A DNA stretch of 64,000 nucleotides from Streptomyces sp. H27-C3 (GTDB lineage: Bacteria; Actinomycetota; Actinomycetes; Streptomycetales; Streptomycetaceae). The DNA lies in NCBI RefSeq assembly GCF_030063415.1, contig NZ_JASITA010000009.1, positions 88,958-152,957 on the forward strand, in the 5' to 3' direction. The notes below the pieces were generated by a model that saw only the letters and a list, made by a program, of their open reading frames with translations, was not told where the DNA came from and did not search any database. This document shows positions 26,114-34,352 of the stretch, piece by piece (positions within the stretch are counted from its first letter, which is position 1; each line of letters begins with the position of its first letter). Position numbers and translations under genes: made by a program.

Positions 26114-27190
26114 TCAACTGGTCGGCCGCGGGCTTCCCGGAAGGGTGACCTGGATCCGGCAGCCCCGAGCGGATTCGGCCACTCCGATGCGCCCGCCGTG
26201 CAGATCCACCGCCCAGCGGGCGATGGCGAGGCCCAGACCCGTACCGCCGTCACTGCCCGGACCGTGCGGGGACGGCGAGCTGCCGCGGTTGAAGCGCTCG
26301 AAGACCCGGTGCCATTCGGACTCCGGGATTCCAGGGCCCTCGTCCAGCACCTCCAGGTCCAGACTCTCCGGCTGCGGTCCGCGCCTGGCCCGGATCGTGA
26401 CCCGGCCGTGCGGCGGGGAGTGCTTGACGGCGTTGTCCAGGAGGTTGGCGACGACCTGGTGCAACCGCTCCGCGTCCGCGTGCGCGGTCAGCTCGGGCGG
26501 CGAGACGTCCAGGTGCAGATGGACGTCGCTGCGCGTGTGGCTGCCCGAGCCCGACGCCAGACCGCGCTGGGAGGCAAGTACGTTCGCCTCCTTGAGCACG
26601 CCCGAGAGGTACGGCCAGACCTCGAAGCGCCGCGCCTTCAGCGGTACGACGCCGTTGTCGAGGCGCGACAGGTCCAGCAGGGTCTCCACGAGCCGACCGA
26701 GGCGCTCCGTCTGCTTCAGTGCCGTACGCATCGTCTCCGGATCCGCCGCGGACACCCCGTCCACGACGTTCTCCAGCACGGCTCTCAGCCCCGCGATGGG
26801 GGTTCTCAGCTCGTGCGAGACATTGGCGACCAGCTCCTTGCGGTGCCGGTCCACGGCCTCCAGATCGTCCGCCATGCGGTTGATCGTGGCGGCGAGGTCG
26901 CCCAGCTCGTCGCGGCGCCCGGCGCCGCGCACCCGCCGCGTGTAGTCGCCGTGCGCGATGGACCGGGCCACCGTCGTCATGTCGTCGAGCGGCGACGTCA
27001 GGCTGTGCGCCACGAACTGGGTGATCAGCATCGAGGCGATCACCGAGAAGACCGTGATGAAGCGCAGCTCCGTCTTGGTGCGCAGCGCCACCAGGATCAG
27101 GCCGGTGGTGATGAAGACCGAGACGACCACCAGTGTGCCGAGCTTGGTCTTGATCGAGAAGGGCCGCAGCCCGTTCCCCTGCCGTGTCAT
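26114..27190 (-). CDS. Two-component sensor histidine kinase
   Basis: 358 aa. One membrane span near residues 15-45 (LGTLVVVSVFITTGLILVAL), then a second hydrophobic stretch, HAMP (SPLDDMTTVARSIAHGDYTR), HisKA with phospho-His in VANVSHELRTPIAG, and HATPase with NLLDNAVKHSPP and DEGPGIPESEW. The sensor part between membrane spans is very short, so it may sense the membrane or intracellular cues. The ATG overlaps the stop of the response regulator (ATGA), so the pair is translationally coupled. Confidence 0.93.
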   Translation of the reverse strand: MTRQGNGLRPFSIKTKLGTLVVVSVFITTGLILVALRTKTELRFITVFSVIASMLITQFVAHSLTSPLDDMTTVARSIAHGDYTRRVRGAGRRDELGDLAATINRMADDLEAVDRHRKELVANVSHELRTPIAGLRAVLENVVDGVSAADPETMRTALKQTERLGRLVETLLDLSRLDNGVVPLKARRFEVWPYLSGVLKEANVLASQRGLASGSGSHTRSDVHLHLDVSPPELTAHADAERLHQVVANLLDNAVKHSPPHGRVTIRARRGPQPESLDLEVLDEGPGIPESEWHRVFERFNRGSSPSPHGPGSDGGTGLGLAIARWAVDLHGGRIGVAESARGCRIQVTLPGSPRPTS

Positions 27191-27924
27191 GCGGGCGGAG
27201 TCTCCAGTGCGTACCCCACACCGTGCACGGTACGGATCCGCTCCGCGCCGATCTTCCGGCGCAGTGCCTTGATGTGGCTGTCGACGGTCCTGGTGCCCGA
27301 CGCGTCCGCCCAGTCCCACACCTCGGCGAGCAGCTGTTCGCGCGAGAGCACGGCCCGCGGCGTGTTCGCCAGGCACACGAGCAGATCGAACTCGGTGGGC
27401 GTCAGGTGTACATCCTCACCGCGGACCCGGACCCTGCGCTGCGCGTGGTCGATCTCGAGTTCGCCGAGGCGCAGGATTCCGGTGCGCGGAGTCGATGCGG
27501 CGAGGGTCGCCCGCTCCACCCGGCGCAGCAGTACGTGCACCCGGGCCGCCAGCTCGCGCATGGAGAACGGCTTGGTCATGTAGTCGTCCGCGCCGACCCC
27601 GAGGCCGACCAGCATGTCGGTCTCGTCGTCGCGGGCCGTCAGCATCAGGACCGGCACTGGGCGCTGCGCCTGGACGCGACGGCAGACCTCAAGGCCGTCG
27701 AAGCCCGGCAGCATGATGTCGAGAACCATCAGATCGGGTTGCCATGCCTCGGCCGCGTCCACGGCCGCAGGGCCGTCGACTGCCGTCTGGACCTGAAAGC
27801 CCTCGGCACGCAGCCGCGCGGCAATGGCGTCGACGATCGTGGCATCGTCCTCGACGACCAGCACCCGGCGCTGAGCGCCGGGAGTGGCCGCGAGGCCGTT
27901 GTGGCTGGTGTGTGTCTGCTCCAT
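27187..27924 (-). CDS. OmpR/PhoB-family response regulator
   Basis: 245 aa. Receiver domain with phospho-Asp in LMVLDIMLPGFDG and the Lys of MTKPFSMRELAARV, then a winged-helix domain (VRGEDVHLTPTEFDLLVCLA, RIRTVHGVGYALE). It is the first gene of the pair with the kinase; its targets are not apparent. The ATG at 27924 is preceded by GGGCGGGCG, a weak ribosome site. Confidence 0.93.
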   Translation of the reverse strand: MEQTHTSHNGLAATPGAQRRVLVVEDDATIVDAIAARLRAEGFQVQTAVDGPAAVDAAEAWQPDLMVLDIMLPGFDGLEVCRRVQAQRPVPVLMLTARDDETDMLVGLGVGADDYMTKPFSMRELAARVHVLLRRVERATLAASTPRTGILRLGELEIDHAQRRVRVRGEDVHLTPTEFDLLVCLANTPRAVLSREQLLAEVWDWADASGTRTVDSHIKALRRKIGAERIRTVHGVGYALETPPA

Positions 27925-27998
27925 CGCCCGCCCCTGGGAGTTCTCCGGCTAGATCCCGTGTGTAGGGCAGCAGCGTAGAGGCAGTGAAGGCATCCCGG

Positions 27999-28720
27999 CT
28001 ACGCAGGGCGAACGGCAAGACGGACCACGTCAGGCACGCCCCGGGCAACTGGGATCTCTTCGGCCCTAACCAAGTTGAATCCGGCATTCCGCATCGAGTC
28101 CTCGAAGAGGGCGGACGGCCGCGCCGACCAGACCGCGAGGATGTCCCCTGGCCTCAACAGCCCCATGCGTCCCGCGAGTCCCAGCGGAGAGTGGAGAGCG
28201 TCGTTGTCGTCGGTCACGGTCCAGTCCGGCCCGTTGTCGATGTCCAGGCGGAGCGCGTCGTGTGTGCCGCGGTTTGTATCGAAGGGCGAAGCGGGGCGGA
28301 CAATCCGGCTTTTGCGTACGTAATCCACAAGGGCGGTGTGAATGATGTCGCACCGGGAATCGCCGAGCGCCACCCCCGAGATCCTGCTCAGCGGCCCTGC
28401 GCGATGCCGGTCGAGGACGGCCTGCTCCCGCTCGACCACCACGATCCGCCCCCACCGGGACTGCACGGCGGCCCGCGCCAACGAGAAGCCGACACCCAGC
28501 CGCCGATGAGCGGCGCGGGGGCCGGCCGGTCGGCGGGAAGCGCGTCGAGGGCGGCATCGAGCAGGCGCCGCTCGGAGCGCCCGTCGGAAGTGCCCGTCAG
28601 GAAGCACCCGTTGGCGATGATCTCGTGGCGCTCCCCGCGCTCCCGCGGAACAACCTCGCCGTACGGCCCCTCGCTCCGGTCGAGGGTGACGGGTGGCGCG
28701 CTTTCGGGCACGGCCGCCAT
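27999..28720 (-). pseudogene. Spermidine synthase-like protein, single-base frameshift
   Basis: The N-terminal part (MAAVPESAPPVTLDRSEGPY to LIGG) is read in the frame starting at 28720; the rest (LGVGFSLARAAVQSRWGRIV through LRLDIDNGPDWTV to the stop at 27999) is in another frame. Adding one C at about 28499-28500 (minus strand GGCGG-CTGGG to GGCGGCCTGGG) would restore LIGGLGVGFSLARA, the glycine-rich SAM-type fold expected here. The frameshift breaks the cofactor-binding loop, so the gene is probably inactive unless the base is a sequencing error. Role of the intact family: aminopropyl-transfer-like or SAM-dependent enzymes of unknown substrate. Confidence 0.85.
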
Positions 28721-28913
28721 CCTCGCGGCTCGATTTCAAGCCTGTACGGCGATGGAGAAGATCGCGACATTGACTTGAATCCGCCCCCGGACCCGCTGCT
28801 CGGGCGCCCGGCTCGTACGCCTACGCACGGCGAGGCGTGAAGGTTGCCTCATGTGATGTACGGCACAGGCGGGGCAGGAGCTGATCGTCGAGGGTGAGCG
28901 TTGTCCGTAGGTA

Positions 28914-29025
28914 ACGACCTCGGGGGCAATGGAGCGTGGATCAGCGAGCGTCGTCGACCGACGACAACGCCGGAGGCGGAGTCGCAGGGCGTCGGGAGCC
29001 CGCGCGCCATCGCCCCCGAGGTCGT
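28914..29025 (+). mobile_element. MITE-like repeat, copy 1 (112 bp)
   Basis: Left terminal repeat ACGACCTCGGGGGCAAT (28914-28930) and its near-perfect complement ending at 29025 (ATCGCCCCCGAGGTCGT, one mismatch). The inside is nearly identical to copies at 33753 and 51040, with GAGCGTGGATCAGCGAGC and a GTCGTCG-AC-CGACGAC palindrome. No transposase is encoded. It lies about 85 bp before the putative start of the rhomboid-like gene. No target duplication is evident. Confidence 0.85.
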
Positions 29026-29110
29026 GAGACCCGTTAGGGCCGCGGAAGAGACACGATGGCGGAAGGGGCCCCACCCAGTGCGGAGCGCAGCGCCGACCGG
29101 GAACAGGACG

Positions 29111-29821
29111 GTGCGTTCCGACGTCCTGCTGGTAGGCATCCCCGGACAGCGGACGGCGCCCGCGCCCGCCTCCGTATCCGCGCCCGCCGCCGGGCGGCGG
29201 CGGTCCTGGCGCCGCTGGCGGCTCCTTCCCACCCCCGTCGGCACCCCCTTCACGTTCTCCTACGCGCTGGTCCTGATCGCCACCTCGCTGTTCGCCGAGT
29301 ACGCCGACCCGGCGACCGTCTCGGACGCGCTGCGGGGGTCCAGCACCGATGTCGCGCACCTCACCGAGAGCCCGTTGCTCGTCCTGGTGGCCAGCGCCCT
29401 GTGGGTCGCCGGTGGCCTCGCGTCGCCGTATGCCGTCGGGTTCGTCTTCGTCCTCACCGCGCTGGAGCGCCGCGTCGGCGGTCTGCGATCGGCGGGGGTG
29501 TTCCTGCTCGGGCATGTGGTGGCGACGCTCGCCACCGAGGTCCCGGTCGGGCTTTCGGTGCTGGTGGGGCATCTGCCGGACAGTTCGCTGCACCGGTTCG
29601 ACTACGGCATCAGCTTCGGCCTGATGGCGAGTGTCGGCGCCCTGGCGGGGCTGCTGACGCCGTGGGTGCGGTGGGCCGTCCTGGCCGGTGTCGGAGCGAT
29701 GCTGCTCCAGGACCTCCTGGCGTTCACGGACCCGCTGACGAACTGGGGCCATCCACTGGCCCTGCTGCTCGGTGTGGCGTTCTGGCCGCTGGTACGACGC
29801 CGGGCCCGCGTTCCCGACTGA
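29111..29821 (+). CDS. Rhomboid-like membrane protein
   Basis: About 236 aa if it starts at GTG 29111. After a basic N-terminus (AAGRRRSWRRWRLLPTPVG) there are about six hydrophobic helices, e.g. SYALVLIATSLF, LLVLVASALWVAGG, VGFVFVLTALERRV. The Streptomyces rhomboid-like family has HRFDYGISFGLMA here, resembling the rhomboid GxSG motif but with altered spacing, so protease activity is uncertain. The true start is unclear: the frame stays open upstream through MITE copy 1, and no clean ribosome site is seen. It ends just before the GNAT remnant on the other strand. Confidence 0.75.
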   Translation: MRSDVLLVGIPGQRTAPAPASVSAPAAGRRRSWRRWRLLPTPVGTPFTFSYALVLIATSLFAEYADPATVSDALRGSSTDVAHLTESPLLVLVASALWVAGGLASPYAVGFVFVLTALERRVGGLRSAGVFLLGHVVATLATEVPVGLSVLVGHLPDSSLHRFDYGISFGLMASVGALAGLLTPWVRWAVLAGVGAMLLQDLLAFTDPLTNWGHPLALLLGVAFWPLVRRRARVPD

Positions 29822-29829
29822 CACGCTGA

Positions 29830-30247
29830 CCGCGCGCGGCGAAGCCGCCGTCGGGGGCGACGACGAGGACGCGGATGACGCCGCCGCGCGTCCAGGACCT
29901 GAGTGTGTAGTCGGCGGGAGTCTCGGCGCTCGACGGGCTCAGGGTGTTCGTCGTCAGCCAGCCGGGACCGTCGGATACCCACCCCGGGCCGAGCCACGGC
30001 GCGACGATCTCCGGCTCCAGGAAGATCTTGAGGCAGGCGGCCGGGGCGGCGTACGCCTCGGCGAGCTTGCGGACCGTCGCCCCGTCGGCGTCGGTCATGA
30101 CATGCCGGGTGGCGTGGTGCGGGGGCCGACGTCGACCGTGAGGCCCCAGGGCCGGGGCAGGGGATCCGCCGTGCCCCGGGACACGACCCAGCCGTCGAAC
30201 CAGGTGCGGACGATATCGGCGGTGGTGTGGCCCCGGACATGCCGCAC
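29830..30247 (-). pseudogene. GNAT N-acetyltransferase remnant (frameshifted and truncated)
   Basis: Reading leftward from GTG 30247: VRHVRGHTTADIVRTWFDGW...TVDVGPRTT, ending TGA at 30095. A second frame starting at 30098 (MTDADGATVRKLAEAYAAP) continues the same protein-like sequence (LEPEIVAPWLGPGWVSDG). From memory of the family, the two are one N-terminal domain, joined by a frameshift near 30105-30120. The catalytic acetyl-CoA half after residue ~120 is missing: the frame runs antisense into the rhomboid-like gene. It could instead be two small coupled genes (ATGA overlap), but the continuous homology-like pattern argues against this. Confidence 0.65.
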
Positions 30248-30335
30248 TCCCGATTGTTTGGTAATGGCTAGTTATAGATATCAGCCCTTACGTGCGCTGC
30301 TTGGGGAGTCGCCTCTGCGACCACCGTGTCCTGAT

Positions 30336-30349
30336 CGCTCAGAGCGAAC
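30336..30349. promoter_or_regulatory. ClgR-type operator upstream of lon
   Basis: CGCTCAGAGCGAAC is the exact reverse complement of GTTCGC-N5-GCG, the published ClgR recognition pattern in Streptomyces. It lies 75-88 bp before the lon start. ClgR is an activator of clpP1 and lon in S. lividans, so the site fits an established regulon. The AT-rich TAGTTATAGATATCAG at about 30269-30284 may be part of an upstream promoter. Confidence 0.75.
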
Positions 30350-30423
30350 GCACGCTCGGGAACATTCGGCCGCTCCCCAGCATTGAGTCGGCATAGCTCA
30401 ACTTCACTGCCCAAGGGGAGATC

Positions 30424-32832
30424 ATGGCATCGACGTCCAATCCACTCACCCTGCCCGTGCTGCCGCTCGACGACGAGGTCGTGCTGCCCGGAATGGTGGT
30501 GCCCCTGGACCTGTCCGAACCTGACGTACGCGCCGCGGTGGAGGCCGCACAGGCCGCCGCCCGTTCCAGTGGCAACAAGCCGCAGGTGCTCCTCGTTCCT
30601 CGAATCGACGGCACGTACGCGGGGACCGGTGTCCTCGGCAGAGTCGAGCAGGTCGGCCGTCTCTCCGACGGCGATCCCGGCGCCCTCATCCGGGGCGTCG
30701 ACCGTGTGCGGGTCGGCGCGGGAACGACCGGACCCGGCGTGGCCCTGTGGGTCGAGGGCAACCGCGTCGAGGAGAGCGTCCCGGACCCCCTGCCCGGTTC
30801 CGTCACCGAGCTGATCACCGAGTACAAGGCGCTCGCCACCAGCTGGCTGAAGAAGCGCGGCGCCTGGCAGGTCGTGGACCGCGTCCAGCAGATCGAGGGC
30901 GTCTCCGCGCTCGCCGACAACTCCGGCTACTCGCCCTTCCTCACCACCACCCAGAAGGTGGAGCTGCTGGAGACCGCCGACCCGGTGGTCCGCCTCAAGC
31001 TCGCCGTGAAGTGGCTGAGCGAGCACCTCGCCGAGCAGGACGTCGCCGAGTCCATCGCCAAGGACGTGCAGGAGGGCGTGGACAAGCAGCAGCGCGAGTT
31101 CCTGCTGCGCCGCCAGCTCGACGCCGTACGCAAGGAACTGCGCGAGATCAACGGTCAGGATGGCGAGGACGAGTCCGACGACTACCGGACGCGTGTCGAG
31201 GCCGCCGACCTCCCCGAGAACGTCCGTGAGGCCGCCCTCAAGGAGGTCGACAAGCTGGAGCGTTCCTCGGACCAGTCGCCCGAGGGCTCCTGGATCCGCA
31301 CCTGGCTCGACACCGTCCTCGAACTGCCGTGGACCGAGCGGACCGAGGATCAGTACGACGTCCAGGGCGCCAAGGCGATCCTCGACGCGGAGCACGCGGG
31401 CCTGGACGACGTGAAGGAGCGCATCACCGAGTACCTCGCGGTGCGCAAGCGCCGGGCCGACCGCGGCCTCGGCGTTGTCGGGGGCCGTCGCGGCGGCGCG
31501 GTGCTGGCCCTGGTCGGCCCGCCCGGCGTCGGCAAGACCTCACTGGGCGAGTCCGTCGCGCACGCGATGGGGCGTAAGTTCGTCCGGGTCGCGCTCGGCG
31601 GCGTACGCGACGAGGCGGAGATCCGCGGACACCGGCGTACGTACGTCGGCGCTCTCCCGGGACGTATCGTCCGCGCCATCAAGGAGGCCGGTTCGATGAA
31701 CCCGGTCATCCTCCTCGACGAGATCGACAAGGTCGGCTCCGACTACCGCGGCGACCCGGCCGCGGCCCTGCTCGAAGTCCTGGACCCGGCGCAGAACCAC
31801 ACCTTCCGCGACCACTACCTCGAAGTCGAACTCGACCTGTCCGACGTCGTCTTCCTCGCCACGGCCAACGTCGTCGAAGCCATCCCGGAGGCCCTGCTCG
31901 ACCGCATGGAGCTGGTCAGGCTCGACGGCTACACGGAGGACGAGAAGGTCGTCATCGCCCGCGACCACCTGCTCCCGCGCCAGCTGGAGCGCGCGGGCCT
32001 GGAGCCCGGCGAGGTCACCCTCGACGACTCCGCGCTGCGCAAGCTGGCGGGGGAGTACACCCGGGAGGCGGGTGTACGCAACCTGGAGCGCTCGGTGGCA
32101 CGGCTGCTGCGCAAGGTCGCGGCGCAGCACGAACTCGGCGAGCGGGAACTCCCGTTCACGATCGCCGACGAGCACCTGCGGGGGCTCATCGGCAGGCCGC
32201 ACCACGTCCCGGAGTCCGCCCAGGACCCGGCGGAGCGCCGCACGGCGGTCCCCGGCGTGGCCACGGGCCTCGCGGTGACGGGCGCGGGCGGCGACGTGCT
32301 GTTCGTCGAGGCGTCCCTCGCGGACGAGGAGACGGGCGCCGCGGGGTTGACCCTGACCGGCCAACTGGGCGACGTCATGAAGGAGTCCGCGCAGATCGCG
32401 CTCTCCTTCCTGCGCTCGCACGGCGCCGAACTGGAGCTGCCGGTCGCGGACTTGAAGGACCGGGGCGTGCACATCCACTTCCCGGCGGGTGGCATCCCCA
32501 AGGACGGCCCGAGCGCGGGCATCACCATGACGTCGGCGCTGGCTTCGCTCCTTTCTGGCCGCCCGGTCCGTACGGACGTGGCGATGACGGGCGAGGTCTC
32601 CCTGACCGGCCGCGTCCTACCGATCGGCGGCCTGAAGCAGAAGCTGCTGGCCGCGCACCGGGCGGGCATCACCACGGTGGTGATCCCCAAGCGGAACGAG
32701 GCGGACCTGGACGACGTACCGGCGGAGATCCTGGACAAGCTGGAGGTCCACCCGGTGACGGATGTCCGCCAGGTCCTGGAGATCGCGCTGGCCCCGGCGG
32801 GGACGGAGATCAAGGTCCGGGTCGCGGCGTAG
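30424..32832 (+). CDS. lon: ATP-dependent protease Lon
   Basis: 802 aa cytoplasmic protease that degrades misfolded and regulatory proteins. N-terminal LON domain (LPVLPLDDEVVLPGMVVPLD); AAA+ module with Walker A GPPGVGKTSLGESV near residue 362 and Walker B PVILLDEIDKVG; C-terminal protease domain with the Ser-Lys pair in KDGPSAGITM (catalytic Ser) and the Lys of GGLKQKLLAAHRAG. All functional motifs are intact. AAGGGGA precedes the ATG at 30424. A ClgR box lies in its promoter and a long hairpin follows the gene. Confidence 0.97.
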   Translation: MASTSNPLTLPVLPLDDEVVLPGMVVPLDLSEPDVRAAVEAAQAAARSSGNKPQVLLVPRIDGTYAGTGVLGRVEQVGRLSDGDPGALIRGVDRVRVGAGTTGPGVALWVEGNRVEESVPDPLPGSVTELITEYKALATSWLKKRGAWQVVDRVQQIEGVSALADNSGYSPFLTTTQKVELLETADPVVRLKLAVKWLSEHLAEQDVAESIAKDVQEGVDKQQREFLLRRQLDAVRKELREINGQDGEDESDDYRTRVEAADLPENVREAALKEVDKLERSSDQSPEGSWIRTWLDTVLELPWTERTEDQYDVQGAKAILDAEHAGLDDVKERITEYLAVRKRRADRGLGVVGGRRGGAVLALVGPPGVGKTSLGESVAHAMGRKFVRVALGGVRDEAEIRGHRRTYVGALPGRIVRAIKEAGSMNPVILLDEIDKVGSDYRGDPAAALLEVLDPAQNHTFRDHYLEVELDLSDVVFLATANVVEAIPEALLDRMELVRLDGYTEDEKVVIARDHLLPRQLERAGLEPGEVTLDDSALRKLAGEYTREAGVRNLERSVARLLRKVAAQHELGERELPFTIADEHLRGLIGRPHHVPESAQDPAERRTAVPGVATGLAVTGAGGDVLFVEASLADEETGAAGLTLTGQLGDVMKESAQIALSFLRSHGAELELPVADLKDRGVHIHFPAGGIPKDGPSAGITMTSALASLLSGRPVRTDVAMTGEVSLTGRVLPIGGLKQKLLAAHRAGITTVVIPKRNEADLDDVPAEILDKLEVHPVTDVRQVLEIALAPAGTEIKVRVAA

Positions 32833-32845
32833 GGGCGTAGGGCGT

Positions 32846-32897
32846 GACATGTGTGTGCCGAGGGACCCGGACGGGGTTTCCTCGGCACACACATGTC
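32846..32897. terminator. Strong bidirectional hairpin after lon
   Basis: Perfect 18-bp stem GACATGTGTGTGCCGAGG (32846-32863) with its complement at 32880-32897. It separates lon from the converging TIM-barrel gene fragment. Confidence 0.9.
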
Positions 32898-32922
32898 CGG
32901 CTCCTCGTCTTCCGTCCCCACC

Positions 32923-33750
32923 TCAGCCCTGCCCGTACCTCGCGGCCACGGCATGGAACGCCTCCTTGGGCTCCCAGCGCGTCTCTCCTCGGGCCCCGCT
33001 CGGCGTTGCCTCCGGCATCTCGTCGAGCATGCGCACCACGCCGTACGACGACGCGTCCAGCTCGCCCACCTTGCCGAACCCGGCAAAGGTGAACCAGAGC
33101 GCGGTGTCCACGCCTTCCTCCTCGAAGACATCCAAGAGGTCGTTGAAGTAACGGACTTGCTCACCCTCGTCCGCAACCACACCCTCCGGCACCTGCCAGG
33201 CCATGCCACCGCGCTCGGCCGCGCCCCGGTACGCGCACGTCCCGTACTCGATCACAGCGACGGGCTTGCCGTGCTTGAAGTGCTCGCGGATCTCGGCGCG
33301 GAACGTCTCGGTGTTGTACGCGGCCCGGTACGCGTCGACGCCGACGAGGTCGAACGGCCCCCAGTCGATGAACTCCCAGGGCCCGGCGACGTAAGTGATC
33401 CGGCCGCCGAAATGTTCCCGTACGACGGCGGCAGCCTCACGAAGGAACCCGTTGAGCCGCTCCAGCACGGGCCCGAGCGACCTCCACCAGTCCATGTCGG
33501 CGCCGGCCATGGCGCCCAGGCGATCCCCGTACGTCGCACCGGGAATGAACCCGTTCCCGAAGCTGCTGATCTCGCACCCGGCAACGAATACGACCTCGGC
33601 CCCGCCCACCCGTACCGCTTCGGCCCGCTGCGCGCAGTCCGCGAAGAACGGCAGCATCTCCTCGGCTGATAGGTCCACCGGGAAGGGCGCGAACCAGACC
33701 TCAAGCCCAACCCCGGCCGCGACCTCCGCGGCGACACTCAGCCGCGGCGG
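32923..33750 (-). pseudogene. TIM-barrel (abortive-infection-annotated) protein, 5' end missing
   Basis: The readable part begins next to MITE copy 2 (PPRLSVAAEVAAGVGLEVWF, in frame but without a start codon) and runs to the stop at 32923. From family memory this is the C-terminal two thirds of a ~330-aa TIM-barrel protein often annotated as an abortive phage infection protein (motifs VVFVAGCEISSFGNGF, YVAGPWEFIDWGPFDLVGVD, ALWFTFAGFGKVGELD). About 100 N-terminal residues are gone, replaced by the repeat and an integrase remnant. A TAA in the repeat edge is directly in frame upstream; the first start codon is GTG 33678, giving 251 aa that would lack part of the barrel. Probably inactive. Confidence 0.75.
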
Positions 33751-33752
33751 TT

Positions 33753-33914
33753 ACGACCTCGGGGGTAATAGGGCGTGGATCAGCGAGTGGCGTCACGCGG
33801 CTTCGCGTCCAAGGCGGAGGAGGGAGGCGACGCGGAGCGTCGTCGACCGACGACAACGCCGGAGGCGGAGTCGCAGGGCGTCGGGAGCCCGCGCGCCATT
33901 GCCCCGGGGGTCGT
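33753..33914 (+). mobile_element. MITE-like repeat, copy 2 (162 bp, longest)
   Basis: Same family as copies at 28914 and 51040. The left end is ACGACCTCGGGGGTAAT and the right end, read on the other strand, ACGACCCCCGGGGCAAT, so each terminal repeat has changed slightly. An extra 50 bp at 33788-33837, flanked by GCGAG and GCGGAG, is absent from the other copies, so this may be the ancestral form. It joins two broken genes: the TIM-barrel fragment on one side and the integrase remnant on the other. Confidence 0.85.
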
Positions 33915-34110
33915 TAGTGGTTCGAAGCGGCGGCGGGGTGTGCTGGTGCGGACGTTGCGGGCGACGTTTCGCGGAATCTCCTCCTCGCGTACCGCATGCT
34001 GCAAGGCGGACTCGAGTGCGGAGCGCACGTAGGCCCAGGGGCAGCGGCGAAAGCTGCTTGGAGCAGTACTTTGCGGACGTTTTTGGCGGTGAGCTTGGCG
34101 AGCGCTCTTC
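33915..34110 (-). pseudogene. Tyrosine integrase remnant (N-terminal part)
   Basis: Two frames carry pieces of an integrase core-binding domain. LAKLTAKNVRKVLLQ at 34102-34060 is followed, after a frameshift near 34030-34060, by WAYVRSALESALQHAVREEE then IPRNVARNVRTSTPRRRFEP. Such strings are typical of actinobacterial phage/plasmid integrases just before their catalytic domain. The sequence stops at the edge of MITE copy 2, in the middle of FEPLT. No catalytic domain is left. It indicates an old integrative element here, distinct from the one at the left edge. Confidence 0.75.
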
Positions 34111-34200
34111 CGCGCGGGCTGTGCGCCGCGTCACGGCGCGGTGGGGCCGTACACCGTTTCTGCGGCGCGTGACCTCGGCGTGCTGCGCATCGTACCGACC

Positions 34201-34230
34201 GGACCCCCGGCGCCCGTGCGCCGGGGGTCC
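34201..34230. terminator. Hairpin terminator
   Basis: Perfect 12-bp stem GGACCCCCGGCG (34201-34212) with its complement at 34219-34230, followed by TTCG. It lies in the gene-free stretch between the integrase remnant and the MarR gene. Confidence 0.85.
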
Positions 34231-34352
34231 TTCGCGCCCCGGGCCACGGAAGGGGGTCTGGGTACCGCCGCTGGTCCACGCCTGCGAAATACTGGCCGCG
34301 CTGCGGCAACGGCCGTCGCTGAAGGAAACTTTCACGATGGGGAAAGCTCGCG

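Noticed and set aside
23642..27583. 1313-codon open frame on the plus strand, opposite kgd and the two-component genes
   Set aside because: It is antisense to genes with clear domains, rich in Arg/Gly/Val typical of high-GC shadow frames, and shows no domain.
28736..29824. 362-codon minus-strand frame opposite the rhomboid-like gene
   Set aside because: Gln/Arg/His-rich shadow frame that also runs through the repeat; no domain.
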